Assembly: GCA_030587435.1 (NCBI GenBank)
Contig: JAUQZC010000076.1
Span: forward strand, 1 to 16,795
Length of the DNA stretch: 16,795 bases
Direction of reading: 5' to 3'
From: Candidatus Baldrarchaeota archaeon
Lineage (GTDB): Archaea; Asgardarchaeota; Baldrarchaeia; Baldrarchaeales; DXJG01
In this document: positions 1-8,289 of the stretch, in pieces
Position numbering within the stretch: position 1 is the first letter of the stretch
How the letters are laid out: each line of letters begins with the position of its first letter
The notes under the pieces: generated by a model
Database searches by the model: none
What the model was told of the DNA's origin: nothing
The model's input: only the letters and a program-made list of their open reading frames with translations
Made by a program: the position numbers and the translations under genes

Positions 1-59
1 AACATCAAATATTGCAGTATAGAATCATCACTAACTTTAAAGCCATCCAAATAAAAAGA

Positions 60-77
60 GCTGAGAGAAATCTCAGC
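60..77 (-). terminator. Hairpin terminator after the small membrane protein gene
   Basis: A perfect 7-bp stem, GCTGAGA at 60-66 and TCTCAGC at 71-77, closes a 4-base loop. On the minus strand it starts 13 nt after the stop codon of the 516-91 gene and is followed by T-rich sequence (five T from plus-strand A at 53-57). This is the layout of an intrinsic terminator. In archaea the T-run alone often suffices, so the hairpin may instead stabilise the mRNA 3' end. Confidence 0.6.
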
Positions 78-90
78 AAATTAAGTTTTG

Positions 91-516
91 TTATTTCCAA
101 CCTCTTGCTACAATCAAATATACCAGAATAAGTGCCATCACTAAACATGCAACTATTGAAACAATAGTAGATGTTGCGGCTAGGCCCAAAAGACTATACT
201 GTTCCCACGCAATGAAACCCGTTGAAACTAAAGAAATTAAAATTAAGACGAAACCTCCGCCAGCTGCCCATTCCTGTTGCTGGAAGAAACCTATTGATAG
301 TGCAAAGGCAATTATACCGTATAGAATTAACATGTAGCTACCTGTAGCACCTATACGCTGTATTATCTCGATATCTTGCGATGAAATGCCGGAAACATAG
401 TTCTCTATTGCTCCTAGGTCAAAGAGTCTTGTAGCACCAAGTAATATTAGAAAAGCACCTACTAGCAAGAATAGAAAGCCAACAAACGCGGCTCCTCTAG
501 GCCCTGTTCTTCCCAT
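91..516 (-). CDS. Small four-helix integral membrane protein, function unknown
   Basis: A 141-residue protein with four predicted membrane helices, at about residues 9-27, 58-78, 84-104 and 112-136. It has a short basic N-terminus and ends in a basic ARGWK tail. The loop between helices 1 and 2 (about 30-56) is the only sizeable hydrophilic part. The ATG at 516 is preceded by GGTGAT at good spacing and by a TATA box at 558-566, so the start is well supported. I do not recognise the family and see no catalytic or metal-binding motif. It is transcribed alone, divergently from the next gene, and ends at a hairpin terminator. Confidence 0.75.
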   Translation of the reverse strand: MGRTGPRGAAFVGFLFLLVGAFLILLGATRLFDLGAIENYVSGISSQDIEIIQRIGATGSYMLILYGIIAFALSIGFFQQQEWAAGGGFVLILISLVSTGFIAWEQYSLLGLAATSTIVSIVACLVMALILVYLIVARGWK

Positions 517-803
517 AAAATCACCATTTACAGTTTAACGAAAGTCAGACCAAACAATATATAAATTTTTTTATAATCCAAATTGTCAATGGAGTATTTA
601 TTAAGTAATAGTTTTACTGATGGCTACTTCAATAATTAGCTTAAGCCGTTTATATTACTGAAACAAGCGGTTTTTTGTCTAAAATATGAATATATTACAT
701 TAAATTATTGGCATTTCACACATTTCTGAAATTTTCGGTTTTCCAAGATACAAAGAGGAACATTAATAACCTTTTCAAGGAATTTTAAAGTAGTAAATAT
801 TTT
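517..803. other. Divergent intergenic region
   Basis: Low-complexity AT-rich sequence between two divergent small membrane-protein genes. It holds the TATA box of the left gene. A second TATA-like string, TTTATATTA near 649-657 on the plus strand, lies about 150 nt from the right gene and is too far to be a sure promoter for it. I see no coding sequence or RNA in it. Confidence 0.5.
558..566 (-). promoter_or_regulatory. TATA box for the 516-91 membrane protein gene
   Basis: ATTTATATA on the minus strand, 42-50 nt upstream of the ATG. Archaeal transcription usually starts about 25 nt downstream of the box, which leaves a short leader that contains the GGTGAT ribosome site. Confidence 0.55.
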
Positions 804-1040
804 GTGAATAGACTTGGAAGGGTTATAAAATTGAGTATAGGAATTCTTTTGAACGTTTTCGCAAGATATCCATTTATTGTTCTTGCCTGTTTACTATTAG
901 GCGGAGGAATTCTACTCGGAATAACTGGCTTAATCACCGGGATACAGCTATTTAAGCTGCTTTCCGTTGTTCTAATAGTCTGCGGTTTAGCCGTAATCTC
1001 CGTAAAAATTATCCTGAAGTTAGGTCATCAAAAGAGCTGA
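804..1040 (+). CDS. Small two-helix membrane protein, function unknown
   Basis: A 78-residue protein with a basic N-terminus (NRLGRVIK), two hydrophobic helices at about 21-43 and 48-70, and a basic C-terminal tail (KLGHQKS). The GTG start at 804 is the first in-frame initiator; the upstream ribosome site is weak (AAGGAA about 20 nt away), and TTG at 831 is an alternative. I recognise no family. The hydrophobic pattern and uniform codon use argue for a real gene, but the weak initiation signals lower confidence. Confidence 0.5.
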   Translation: MNRLGRVIKLSIGILLNVFARYPFIVLACLLLGGGILLGITGLITGIQLFKLLSVVLIVCGLAVISVKIILKLGHQKS

Positions 1041-1356
1041 TATTCATCATTCGGAGCACTGCAAGCAACTTATTTTATGTTCAACTTCAAAAGTTTCAAA
1101 ACCCCACATGAAACTATTTACCGTAAATTTCACGGCTGCAGCTGCATTAAGCAATATTTTATCTTCAAAACATAAAACAAAAATAGAATTATAAACCTGA
1201 TAATATGTCGGCACCTTAACCAATAAAATGTTTTATTACAGCCTTACAAAACTAAGTTATTGCATCTATACAACCAATTCTATTTGGCGGGTTTAGTCAC
1301 ATTACCCACATATATTTTTGAGTATCTTTAAAAATAAGCAGAGGAATTGTTAAATT
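1041..1356 (+). other. Intergenic region upstream of the resection operon
   Basis: I see no gene here on either strand. It contains a 13-bp inverted repeat with one central base at 1116-1128 (ATTTAC-C-GTAAAT), a 10-bp perfect palindrome at 1137-1146 (TGCAGCTGCA), and TATA-like sequences near 1309-1317 and 1327-1336 in front of nurA. The inverted repeats could be regulator sites, but they lie more than 150 nt from the likely promoter. Confidence 0.4.
1309..1317 (+). promoter_or_regulatory. Probable TATA box of the nurA-herA-mre11-rad50 operon
   Basis: CATATATTT-type box about 40-48 nt before the nurA ATG. Transcription starting about 25 nt downstream would keep the GAGGA ribosome site at 1341-1345 in the leader. 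A second AT-rich string, TTTAAAAATA at 1327-1336, is less likely because it would give a transcript lacking that site. Confidence 0.35.
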
Positions 1357-2697
1357 ATGCCACGGTTCCTAGATTTATTTCTCTATGAAATCCGTCAAAG
1401 CAAAGACAAAATAAAGAAACTTTTAACAATTTCAAAAGACAAACTTCAACTATATGAAAGTCTTTTCCCTAAATACTGGAATTCCCTTCCCGATATTCAA
1501 AATTTTAAGGGAGAAGTTTTCGCCGTGGACAGTAGCGACGGCATTATTGAATATAGGGATGGCGTAATTATTCATATTTGCCGAGCATTAGCATTGTCAA
1601 ATACTCGTAAAGAATGTAGGGAATTAAAAGTAAACATCTTTTATGATCCGAGGAAAAGAAATGATCTTGTAATTTTTAGAAGTCGAATGAGGGAGCACCT
1701 AGAACATTTAGTTTCCCTAAAATGTTTAAACAATTACAATGAAGATTTAAATAGCCGAGTATTGTTTTTAGACGGTTCCCTCTACGGTAGAATGTCACAT
1801 GTACCAAAAGACTCAGAAATACCTGGTTATCAATCTTTCATGTTAGATTACATAGAAACTTACAGCAACCTTCTCAAAAAATCTAGGGAGAAAAACATAC
1901 CAATAATAGGTGTAAGCAAAGATTCGAGATCAAGACTTTTAGGAAGAATCCTACTTACACACAAACTAAAAAACTATCTTACACGTAGCTCATTAAACTC
2001 TGAAACGGAAACAGCAGTATTGTCTAGCTGGAGTGAAGTTTGGAAAAGACCTAGAAACGCTTTGAGGAAAATAGAAAAACTTTCAAAAGAAACCACAATA
2101 CCCTCTGAAATCAAAGAAGTTTTCAAAGAGGCTTTAACCTCGAGACCAGACATCCAAATCATATCTAGTCTCATAAAAGAACCGGGATACACAACTCCAC
2201 TTATTTTAGGAATACCAACACCTGCTCTCGACCCACTACTGTATGCTTTCGAGAGCGGAACCTTAGAAACCTACATTGAAAACAATTTTTCAAAAGCTCT
2301 AGTCGAAGAAGGAGAAGAAATAGTAGAAAAAGCCAAAAAAATTTTACTAAAAATATTCGAATATCCTGCAATCTACATGTTCTATTACATCCCAGGAAAA
2401 AACGAAATTCCACTGCGAATAGATGTTCCCGGCTGGACACTTGGATTTAACTATCACATGGATGACGTAAAAAGCTACGAGACCCCTTACTCCGAGAATA
2501 AACTTGAATGGATACTAAACATGTTAAACAGTTTTTATGCTGGACCAAAACACTACAACGTTTTATTAGAAGAGGTTGATCTGAAAGTTAAGCTCAAACA
2601 AAGAGATCTTATAACCATTTATGAATCAGCCTTAACGAAAGAGCTTAAAATCTTGATAGAACATACGAGGGATGTAAGACGTGTCAAATACCCGTAG
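1357..2697 (+). CDS. nurA: NurA 5'-3' nuclease
   Basis: NurA is the RNase H-fold nuclease that works with the HerA translocase to make 3' overhangs at DNA ends for recombination. The 446-residue protein shows the family's acidic motifs: VFAVDSSDG at 54-62 (catalytic Asp58), LFLDGS at 136-141 (Asp139) and GVSKDSRSRLLGR at 185-197 (Lys188/Asp189). The C-terminal part has the family's IPLRIDVPGW and GPKHYNVLLEEVD segments. The ATG at 1357 follows GAGGA at 1341. The stop lies 14 nt inside herA, so the two genes overlap by 17 nt and are probably translationally coupled. As the first gene here it sets the level of the resection operon. The annotation is secure from motifs plus context. Confidence 0.93.
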   Translation: MPRFLDLFLYEIRQSKDKIKKLLTISKDKLQLYESLFPKYWNSLPDIQNFKGEVFAVDSSDGIIEYRDGVIIHICRALALSNTRKECRELKVNIFYDPRKRNDLVIFRSRMREHLEHLVSLKCLNNYNEDLNSRVLFLDGSLYGRMSHVPKDSEIPGYQSFMLDYIETYSNLLKKSREKNIPIIGVSKDSRSRLLGRILLTHKLKNYLTRSSLNSETETAVLSSWSEVWKRPRNALRKIEKLSKETTIPSEIKEVFKEALTSRPDIQIISSLIKEPGYTTPLILGIPTPALDPLLYAFESGTLETYIENNFSKALVEEGEEIVEKAKKILLKIFEYPAIYMFYYIPGKNEIPLRIDVPGWTLGFNYHMDDVKSYETPYSENKLEWILNMLNSFYAGPKHYNVLLEEVDLKVKLKQRDLITIYESALTKELKILIEHTRDVRRVKYP

Positions 2698-4312
2698 TCT
2701 CAAACTTCTCGGAAGAATAGTTGGAGAAGCATCCCCAACAGAATTCCTTTTCGTAGCAGATAAAGAAAACCACCCACCAAAATTCGAATACGTCATAGTT
2801 TACTCAAAAGAAGACGTAGGAGGAACCGTACAAGAAGTACAGGTACTAGCACAAGTAACAGGAGTAATATCGAGAAGCACATCCTACAACATAGATTTAG
2901 ATCTTGAAGCCCTAGAGAGAATGTTCCACGCAGGAATAGAAGATGTTAACGTAATTTGCCAAGCAAGAACCCTAGGATACATGGCTGAAATCAACGGGAA
3001 AAAAGAAATTTTGATACCGAGAAGAGCAATATACCCAGGAAACGAAGTTTACCTAGCACCAGACGAACTAGTACAAGAATTCTTCTCGTACCCCGAAGAA
3101 GAAGGACTACACATAGGCTACCTAATATCGAGAAGCACAATACCAGTTCACATATCAGTTAACGGCTTCAAAAGGCATCTAGCAATATTAGCGCAAACAG
3201 GAGCAGGAAAATCATATACAGTAGGCGTACTAGTAGAAGAACTCTTAGCTAAAGGAGCCACGATAATAATCATTGACCCCCATGCAGACTACGTTTTCCT
3301 AAGCAGAAAACCTGATGGAACAAGATACGAATATGCTGATAGAATTAAAATTTTCAGAAACCCCAGCAGCACGGGAAGATATTCTAAAGAGGAACTAGAC
3401 AACGTATACGACTACACGATTAGGTTCTCCGATTTAACGGACGAGGAAATCTGTGAAATCTTAGAGATACCTGAAAAATGGACAAACATCAAAGCAATAA
3501 TATCGGAAGCACTCAGCGAACTAAAAGAAGAAAAAGGAGGAGGCTACACGTATAAGGATCTTGTAAGCAAACTTGAAGAAATAGCTAAAAGCGGAAATAA
3601 AAAGAAAGCGCCCCATGCTTTCAACGCCTTAAAACATGTTAGAAAACTTGAAAAACTAAAGGTTTTCGGAGAAGAAACCACGTCAATAAAAGAAATGTTA
3701 AAACCGGTTCAACTGTCAGTCATAGATCTCTCCGGCTTAAATGATGCAAGCATGGACTACATTACATATCGCATTTTAAACAGCTGCTACAACGAAGTGT
3801 CAAGTGGAAACTTCCAGTACCCAATCTTCGTAATAATAGAAGAAGCCCATAAATTCATACCTAGAAAAAGAGAAGGGCGAAGAATGTCTAGAGAAATAAT
3901 AAACGTTATTGCAGCTGAAGGAAGAAAATTCGGAATATTCATGACTCTAATAAGTCAAAGACCTTCAAAAATAGATCCAGACGCCCTAAGCCAATGCAAC
4001 AGTCAAATAATACTTCGAGTTTCAAACCCCATGGATCAAAGAGCAATAATGGAGTCAAGTGAAAGACTAAGCGAATCTCTGCTCAGAGATCTCCCAGGTT
4101 TAAACGTAGGGGAAGCAGTAATAGTAGGCGAAGTAACAAAGGTTCCAGTAATGGTTAAAGTAAGAAGCAGACGCACAAAAGAGGGAGGAGCAGACATAGA
4201 CATTTTAACAAAACTGAAACAGGCGAGAGAAGAGGCAAAAATCCTACAAGAAATAGAAGAAACCCAAGAGAAAACTGTGGTTCAAGAGGGTACAATGTTC
4301 TCAGAGGTGTAA
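2681..4312 (+). CDS. herA: HerA bipolar DNA translocase/helicase ATPase
   Basis: A hexameric FtsK/HerA-type ATPase that pumps DNA into the NurA nuclease during end resection. The 543 residues show an N-terminal HAS barrel (about 5-135), Walker A AQTGAGKS at 171-178 (Lys177), the following IIIIDPHADY strand at 195-204, Walker B FVIIEEAHKF at 383-392 (Glu387/Glu388), AAEGRKFGIF at 411-420 and the HerA motif SQRPSKIDPDALSQCN at 425-440. The start is GTG at 2681, with GAGGGAT just upstream inside nurA. Its own 3' end carries the GAGGTGT ribosome site for mre11, only 2 nt away. All key ATPase residues are present, so it should be active. The charged tail (511-543) may mediate partner contacts, which is an inference. 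Confidence 0.95.
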   Translation: MSNTRSLKLLGRIVGEASPTEFLFVADKENHPPKFEYVIVYSKEDVGGTVQEVQVLAQVTGVISRSTSYNIDLDLEALERMFHAGIEDVNVICQARTLGYMAEINGKKEILIPRRAIYPGNEVYLAPDELVQEFFSYPEEEGLHIGYLISRSTIPVHISVNGFKRHLAILAQTGAGKSYTVGVLVEELLAKGATIIIIDPHADYVFLSRKPDGTRYEYADRIKIFRNPSSTGRYSKEELDNVYDYTIRFSDLTDEEICEILEIPEKWTNIKAIISEALSELKEEKGGGYTYKDLVSKLEEIAKSGNKKKAPHAFNALKHVRKLEKLKVFGEETTSIKEMLKPVQLSVIDLSGLNDASMDYITYRILNSCYNEVSSGNFQYPIFVIIEEAHKFIPRKREGRRMSREIINVIAAEGRKFGIFMTLISQRPSKIDPDALSQCNSQIILRVSNPMDQRAIMESSERLSESLLRDLPGLNVGEAVIVGEVTKVPVMVKVRSRRTKEGGADIDILTKLKQAREEAKILQEIEETQEKTVVQEGTMFSEV

Positions 4313-4314
4313 CA

Positions 4315-5478
4315 ATGTCAACGATAAAAATATTGCACACAGCGGACAACCACTTGGATCCAGCCTTAACGATGTATCGACATAAAATAAACGAGAGAAG
4401 AAGAGATTTTTGGAATGCCTTCAAATATGTCTTAGACTACGCAGATAAAAGAAAACCGGACCTATTCCTAATATCAGGAGATCTATACGACAGAGTGAAC
4501 CCTAGAAACCCGCCGAGAACACACATCCTAAAACATTTTCGACACCTACACAACAAAGGAACAAAAATATTCTTGATAGGAGGACATCATGATACCCCAC
4601 GTTCAGTTGAGGAAGGAGCTTCACCTCTAGATGAACTTGCAGCCTCAGGATACGTAACATACCTAGCGGGAGTAATTAAACCTGCAATAGAACACGTAAA
4701 AATAAACGACTTAGATGTTTGCATATCAGGTTTAACCTACAACTTCAATCTAGCCCCGGGGGAGGATCCGTTAAGGAAATCTAAACCTGGAGTAGAAGGA
4801 GACATCAACATACTAATGCTACACTACACAATCCAGGAATTCGCATCTTACATAGTAAATGAGCCATTAGTTAGACTCTCAAACATACCAAGTGAAATAA
4901 ACTATGTAGCAGCGGGACATATACATGAACATAAAGAAAAGCAGCGAAACAGAACCCTTGTAGCTTATCCTGGAAGCACCGAGCGAAAAAGCTTCATAGA
5001 AGAAAAAACAGAGAAAAAGGGCTTCTTATGGATAGAGTTAAATCAGGAAAAAATAGTAAACAAAGAGTTTATCGAAGTACCTACAAGACCAATGAAAACC
5101 TTAACCTACCATCTTACACCAAACACGTTAAGCCCAACAACAGAAATAATATCATACGCTTTACAACATAGAGACCCAGAACTCATTTTAAGGCTGCAAA
5201 TAACTGGAAAAGTACCTTTACACACCTTAACAAAATATCAAAGAAACGAAATACTAAGAAGACTGTTAGATCACTTCTTTTTCGTTATAATAGACGATAG
5301 AGATCTCATATACAAGGCGGAGAAATTTGAAACAGTAGGAAGATTAACACCGCTTAAAGCCTTCACAGACTACATGAATCAACTAATACAAAAAGAAAAC
5401 AACCAACAGCGGCGAAGAATACTTGAATTAGCAAAGAAAATAGGCGTAGAAAAACTTGAAGAGGCGGGGGCATGGTGA
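4315..5478 (+). CDS. mre11: Mre11 nuclease subunit with an altered GNHD motif
   Basis: A calcineurin-like manganese phosphodiesterase that, with Rad50, opens and trims DNA ends. The 387 residues contain motif I TADNHLD at 9-15 (Asp11, His13), motif II ISGDLYDR at 53-60 (Asp56), motif IV LMLHY at 167-171 (His170) and motif V AAGHIHEHK at 199-207 (His202, His204). Motif III reads GGHHDTPR at 89-96: the Asn metal ligand of the usual GNHD is His91, while the catalytic His92 is kept. The ATG at 4315 has a GAGGTGT site inside herA. The C-terminal helices (about 350-387) are the expected Rad50-binding region. The reading frame overlaps rad50 by 7 nt (ATGGTGA). Confidence 0.92.
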   Translation: MSTIKILHTADNHLDPALTMYRHKINERRRDFWNAFKYVLDYADKRKPDLFLISGDLYDRVNPRNPPRTHILKHFRHLHNKGTKIFLIGGHHDTPRSVEEGASPLDELAASGYVTYLAGVIKPAIEHVKINDLDVCISGLTYNFNLAPGEDPLRKSKPGVEGDINILMLHYTIQEFASYIVNEPLVRLSNIPSEINYVAAGHIHEHKEKQRNRTLVAYPGSTERKSFIEEKTEKKGFLWIELNQEKIVNKEFIEVPTRPMKTLTYHLTPNTLSPTTEIISYALQHRDPELILRLQITGKVPLHTLTKYQRNEILRRLLDHFFFVIIDDRDLIYKAEKFETVGRLTPLKAFTDYMNQLIQKENNQQRRRILELAKKIGVEKLEEAGAW

Positions 5479-7874
5479 TCCTAAACCGCCTAGAAGCTCA
5501 CAACTTCAGAAAACTAAACATAACATTGGATTTTCCGCAAGGAATGCTTATAATAAAGGGGCCAAACGAAGCTGGAAAATCAACAATACTAGAAGCAATA
5601 CTATACGCCTTATTCGGAAAACTTATGCGAGGAACAAAAGAACTGGCTATAAATCATCAATCAAACATAGCAAAAATAAAACTAACATTCACAGTGAACG
5701 GCCAACAATACCTAGTACAAAGAATACTGAAAAGAACAGAAACACACGCAAAAATATACAAAATAACATCTAACGGGCTAGTTCCACAAGCATTAACAGT
5801 ACAAGAAACAAACAAGTTCATAAAAAATCTGCTTGGAGGCCTATCATTCAACGAGATCCTAGTAACAAACATAGTAGCACAAAAAGAACTAGACAAACTC
5901 CTAGAACTAAAAGGACAAAGCAGAGAAAAAATAATAAACGCTCTCCTAGGGCTTGAAAGCTACAACAAAGCAATAGAAAAAATAGCAGAGGAACGGAGAG
6001 AAAAAGGCCGTGAACTAGAAGCGAAAAAGGATAAGCTCAGCGAAATAGAAAAAAGACTAGAAGCATACAGAAAGGATCTAAAAGAACTGAAAGAGAAACA
6101 GCAAAAACTGAAAGACAATGAACAGGAGTTCAACGAGAAAAACAAAAAGTTAGAAGGAAAACGTCCAATATATTTAAAACTGAGAGAATATAGAGAGGCG
6201 TTAAATCAAAAACGTCAATTAGAAGCCGAACTAAAGGGAGTAGAAAACGTAGTAAAACAATTGAAACAAAACTTAGAGAATTTAGAGAAACAAATAGGAG
6301 AAAAACGAGAAACCCTGAATAAAACAATAGAGGAGGTATTAGAGGAAAACGATAGGCTCGTAAAAGAAAAGCAAAAACTTGAAAAATATAAAAACTTAGA
6401 AAAAACGAAAGAGTTGTTAAAAGAAGCGGAGAAAAGGTTTAAAGAACTTCAAGAATTAGAAAACAATAAGCAAACCTTATTAAATGGATTAAAAAAGGTA
6501 AAAGAAGAATTAAAACGGTTAAAGGAAAAACAGGAATCAAAAGAAACAAAAGAAATTCTAAAGAGAGAAGAGGAGCTTCAACAGAAACTCAAGAAAACAA
6601 AAATACCACCTATAATGCTTCTTTTACTACTTTTACCTTCCATCTTAGCTCTAATATCACTTCCACTAATTGTGATAGGTCCCTTAATTGTCACAGCATA
6701 TATTTTCTACATTACAAAAATTAGAGGTTCTCTTCAACAAGAATTAATTAAAATAAAAGACAAGGTAATAGAATTAAAAGGACTACCAGCTTTAATTCAA
6801 CAAAATGAAAAACAAGTGCGCGAACTAGAACAAAGCATAACAATAATGGAAAACCAAGAGGAAAACTTGGAAAACGAAATAAAAACAGCACTACTAAGTC
6901 TTGAAGAAAAATATAAGCCAAAAACATGGGTCGATCTCAAAGATCTATTCGAAAAAACCAAAGAAAACCTGTTGCGGCTGGAAAAAGAAAAAACTGAAAC
7001 AGAAACAAAAATAGTAATACTAGCAAGCAAAATCCGATCTTTAAAAAGTCAAATTAAAGAATTAGAAAAAGACGTTGGCTACTTAAGGGAAAGAAGGGAA
7101 GAAACAATAAAAAGCATAGAGGAAAAAGAAAGGGAACGATTGGAAATTCAAAGAAAAATCGACTCAACAAAACTACCAAAATTACCGGACGGGATTCAAT
7201 ATAGTGAAGAACTATACCAGAAAATAGAGCAGGAAATCACAGAACTCAGCAAGAAAATAAGCACTTTAAAAGGTACGATTGAAGAACTTAGAAGAAATGT
7301 AGAGGAACTTAGCAGAAGAGTAGAGGAAAATAAAAGCGTAGAACAAGAATATGAACAAGCAAAACAGAAAATAAAAGAACTTGAAACACTTATAGAGGCG
7401 CAAACATTGGCAATTGAAAAATTGAGGGAAACAGCGAAACACGTGCGGGAAAAATTTCTGCCAGCAATAGAAATAAACATGAGCCAAATAATATCTCAAA
7501 TAACAGGAGGAATCTACAAAGCAGTAAGACTAAACAAAGACTATAACATCGAAGTACTAGATTCCAACGCAGGAAAATTCATATCAAAGGACATATACAG
7601 TGGGGGAACCGTAGATCAATTTTTACTGGCAATGAGACTAGCCTTCATACTATCCTTACTTCCACAAACAAAACAAACATACCCGCAATTCCTGTTTTTG
7701 GATGAGCCTTTAGCATCTTCAGATCAAAACAGAAGAACTAACATAATAAATCTTTTAACAAAAACGTTAAGCAAAGAATTCAAGCAAATAATATTAATAA
7801 CGCACTTAGACATAAACCCGCAAAACACGAGAACCATAACAATAAACCAAGGAAAAATAACATATAATTCATAA
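5472..7874 (+). CDS. rad50: Rad50-like ATPase with a membrane hairpin in place of the zinc hook
   Basis: An SMC-type ABC ATPase that forms the Mre11-Rad50 complex. The 800 residues are a split ATPase head joined by two long coiled coils. The N-terminal half has Walker A GPNEAGKST at 30-38 (Lys36) and a Q-loop at NIVAQKE (Gln137). The coiled coils span about 165-375 and 420-660. The C-terminal half has signature YSGGTVDQF at 709-717 (Thr where SGGE is usual), Walker B FLFLDEP at 740-746 (Asp744, Glu745), D-loop ASSD at 748-751 and H-loop His778. Canonical Rad50 has CxxC at the coil apex; this protein has no cysteine anywhere. Residues 379-414 are instead almost entirely hydrophobic, split by Pro and Gly into two segments, like a transmembrane hairpin. 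The ATG at 5472 follows GAGGCGGGGG; GTG at 5475 is an alternative. It is the last gene of the operon. Confidence 0.9.
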   Translation: MVILNRLEAHNFRKLNITLDFPQGMLIIKGPNEAGKSTILEAILYALFGKLMRGTKELAINHQSNIAKIKLTFTVNGQQYLVQRILKRTETHAKIYKITSNGLVPQALTVQETNKFIKNLLGGLSFNEILVTNIVAQKELDKLLELKGQSREKIINALLGLESYNKAIEKIAEERREKGRELEAKKDKLSEIEKRLEAYRKDLKELKEKQQKLKDNEQEFNEKNKKLEGKRPIYLKLREYREALNQKRQLEAELKGVENVVKQLKQNLENLEKQIGEKRETLNKTIEEVLEENDRLVKEKQKLEKYKNLEKTKELLKEAEKRFKELQELENNKQTLLNGLKKVKEELKRLKEKQESKETKEILKREEELQQKLKKTKIPPIMLLLLLLPSILALISLPLIVIGPLIVTAYIFYITKIRGSLQQELIKIKDKVIELKGLPALIQQNEKQVRELEQSITIMENQEENLENEIKTALLSLEEKYKPKTWVDLKDLFEKTKENLLRLEKEKTETETKIVILASKIRSLKSQIKELEKDVGYLRERREETIKSIEEKERERLEIQRKIDSTKLPKLPDGIQYSEELYQKIEQEITELSKKISTLKGTIEELRRNVEELSRRVEENKSVEQEYEQAKQKIKELETLIEAQTLAIEKLRETAKHVREKFLPAIEINMSQIISQITGGIYKAVRLNKDYNIEVLDSNAGKFISKDIYSGGTVDQFLLAMRLAFILSLLPQTKQTYPQFLFLDEPLASSDQNRRTNIINLLTKTLSKEFKQIILITHLDINPQNTRTITINQGKITYNS

Positions 7875-7878
7875 ATGA

Positions 7879-7917
7879 AATAATAGTTTAAGTTGCAGAT
7901 TCTTAAACTTCATTATT
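7879..7917 (+). terminator. Hairpin terminator at the end of the resection operon
   Basis: AATAATAGTTTAAG at 7879-7892 pairs with CTTAAAC at 7902-7908 and ATTATT at 7912-7917. This gives two stem blocks with a short bulge and a 9-base loop. It starts 5 nt after the rad50 stop and is followed by T-rich sequence (TTGGTTTCTTTCG). It is a reasonable transcription end point separating the operon from the toxin-antitoxin pair. Confidence 0.5.
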
Positions 7918-8058
7918 ATTGGTTTCTTTCGTATTTTGGAATCTTAGTTTTACTAAACTTAATTGGAATAGCGATTAAATGTGGCAATCTAGTTAGAAAT
8001 GAAATGTTAACAAAAAGCTTATTATCGATTGGAAAATTATGACTATAGGTGTATTACA

Positions 8059-8289
8059 TTGAGTGTAATCAGCATACGTATTGATGAAGAAGTAATAAAA
8101 GAATTAAACAACCTAAGAAAGTTAAAAGGATATAAGTCACTAAATGAAGTAATAAAAGAAGCCATAAAAGAATACATTCTTAAGAATAAATCCCTATGGA
8201 GCAGTAGAGAAGAAGTTTACAACTATTTCAAAAAGAAGAATAAGAAAATCCGTGGATTAGAGGATATTCATAGAGAGGAGGAACTATAG
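8059..8289 (+). CDS. vapB: VapB-type ribbon-helix-helix antitoxin
   Basis: A 76-residue antitoxin that should bind both the neighbouring PIN toxin and its own operator. The N-terminus SVISIRIDEEVIKELNNL is a typical ribbon-helix-helix beta-strand plus first helix, followed by a second helix (SLNEVIKEAIKEYI). The charged C-terminal tail (about 52-76) is the usual toxin-binding part. I chose TTG at 8059 because AGGTGT at 8047-8052 sits 6 nt upstream and the protein then begins exactly at the beta-strand. TTG at 8029 would add 10 unusual residues. The stop overlaps the vapC start by one base (TAGTG), a classic toxin-antitoxin layout. Confidence 0.85.
   Translation: MSVISIRIDEEVIKELNNLRKLKGYKSLNEVIKEAIKEYILKNKSLWSSREEVYNYFKKKNKKIRGLEDIHREEEL

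Noticed and set aside
1..50. Possible start of a minus-strand gene (LDGFKVSDDSILQYLM) running off the left edge
   Set aside because: It has a TTG start with no ribosome site, directly after a terminator T-run, and is too short to judge.
5456..5773. Plus-strand open frame of 105 codons overlapping the start of rad50
   Set aside because: It overlaps the Walker A region of rad50 in another frame and is rich in Lys/Asn/Arg/Thr, as expected from a shifted reading of A-rich codons. No ribosome site fits it.
5657..7499. Several minus-strand open frames opposite rad50
   Set aside because: They are Ser/Phe/Leu/Cys-rich antisense readings of Glu/Lys/Leu-rich coiled coil and have no initiation signals.
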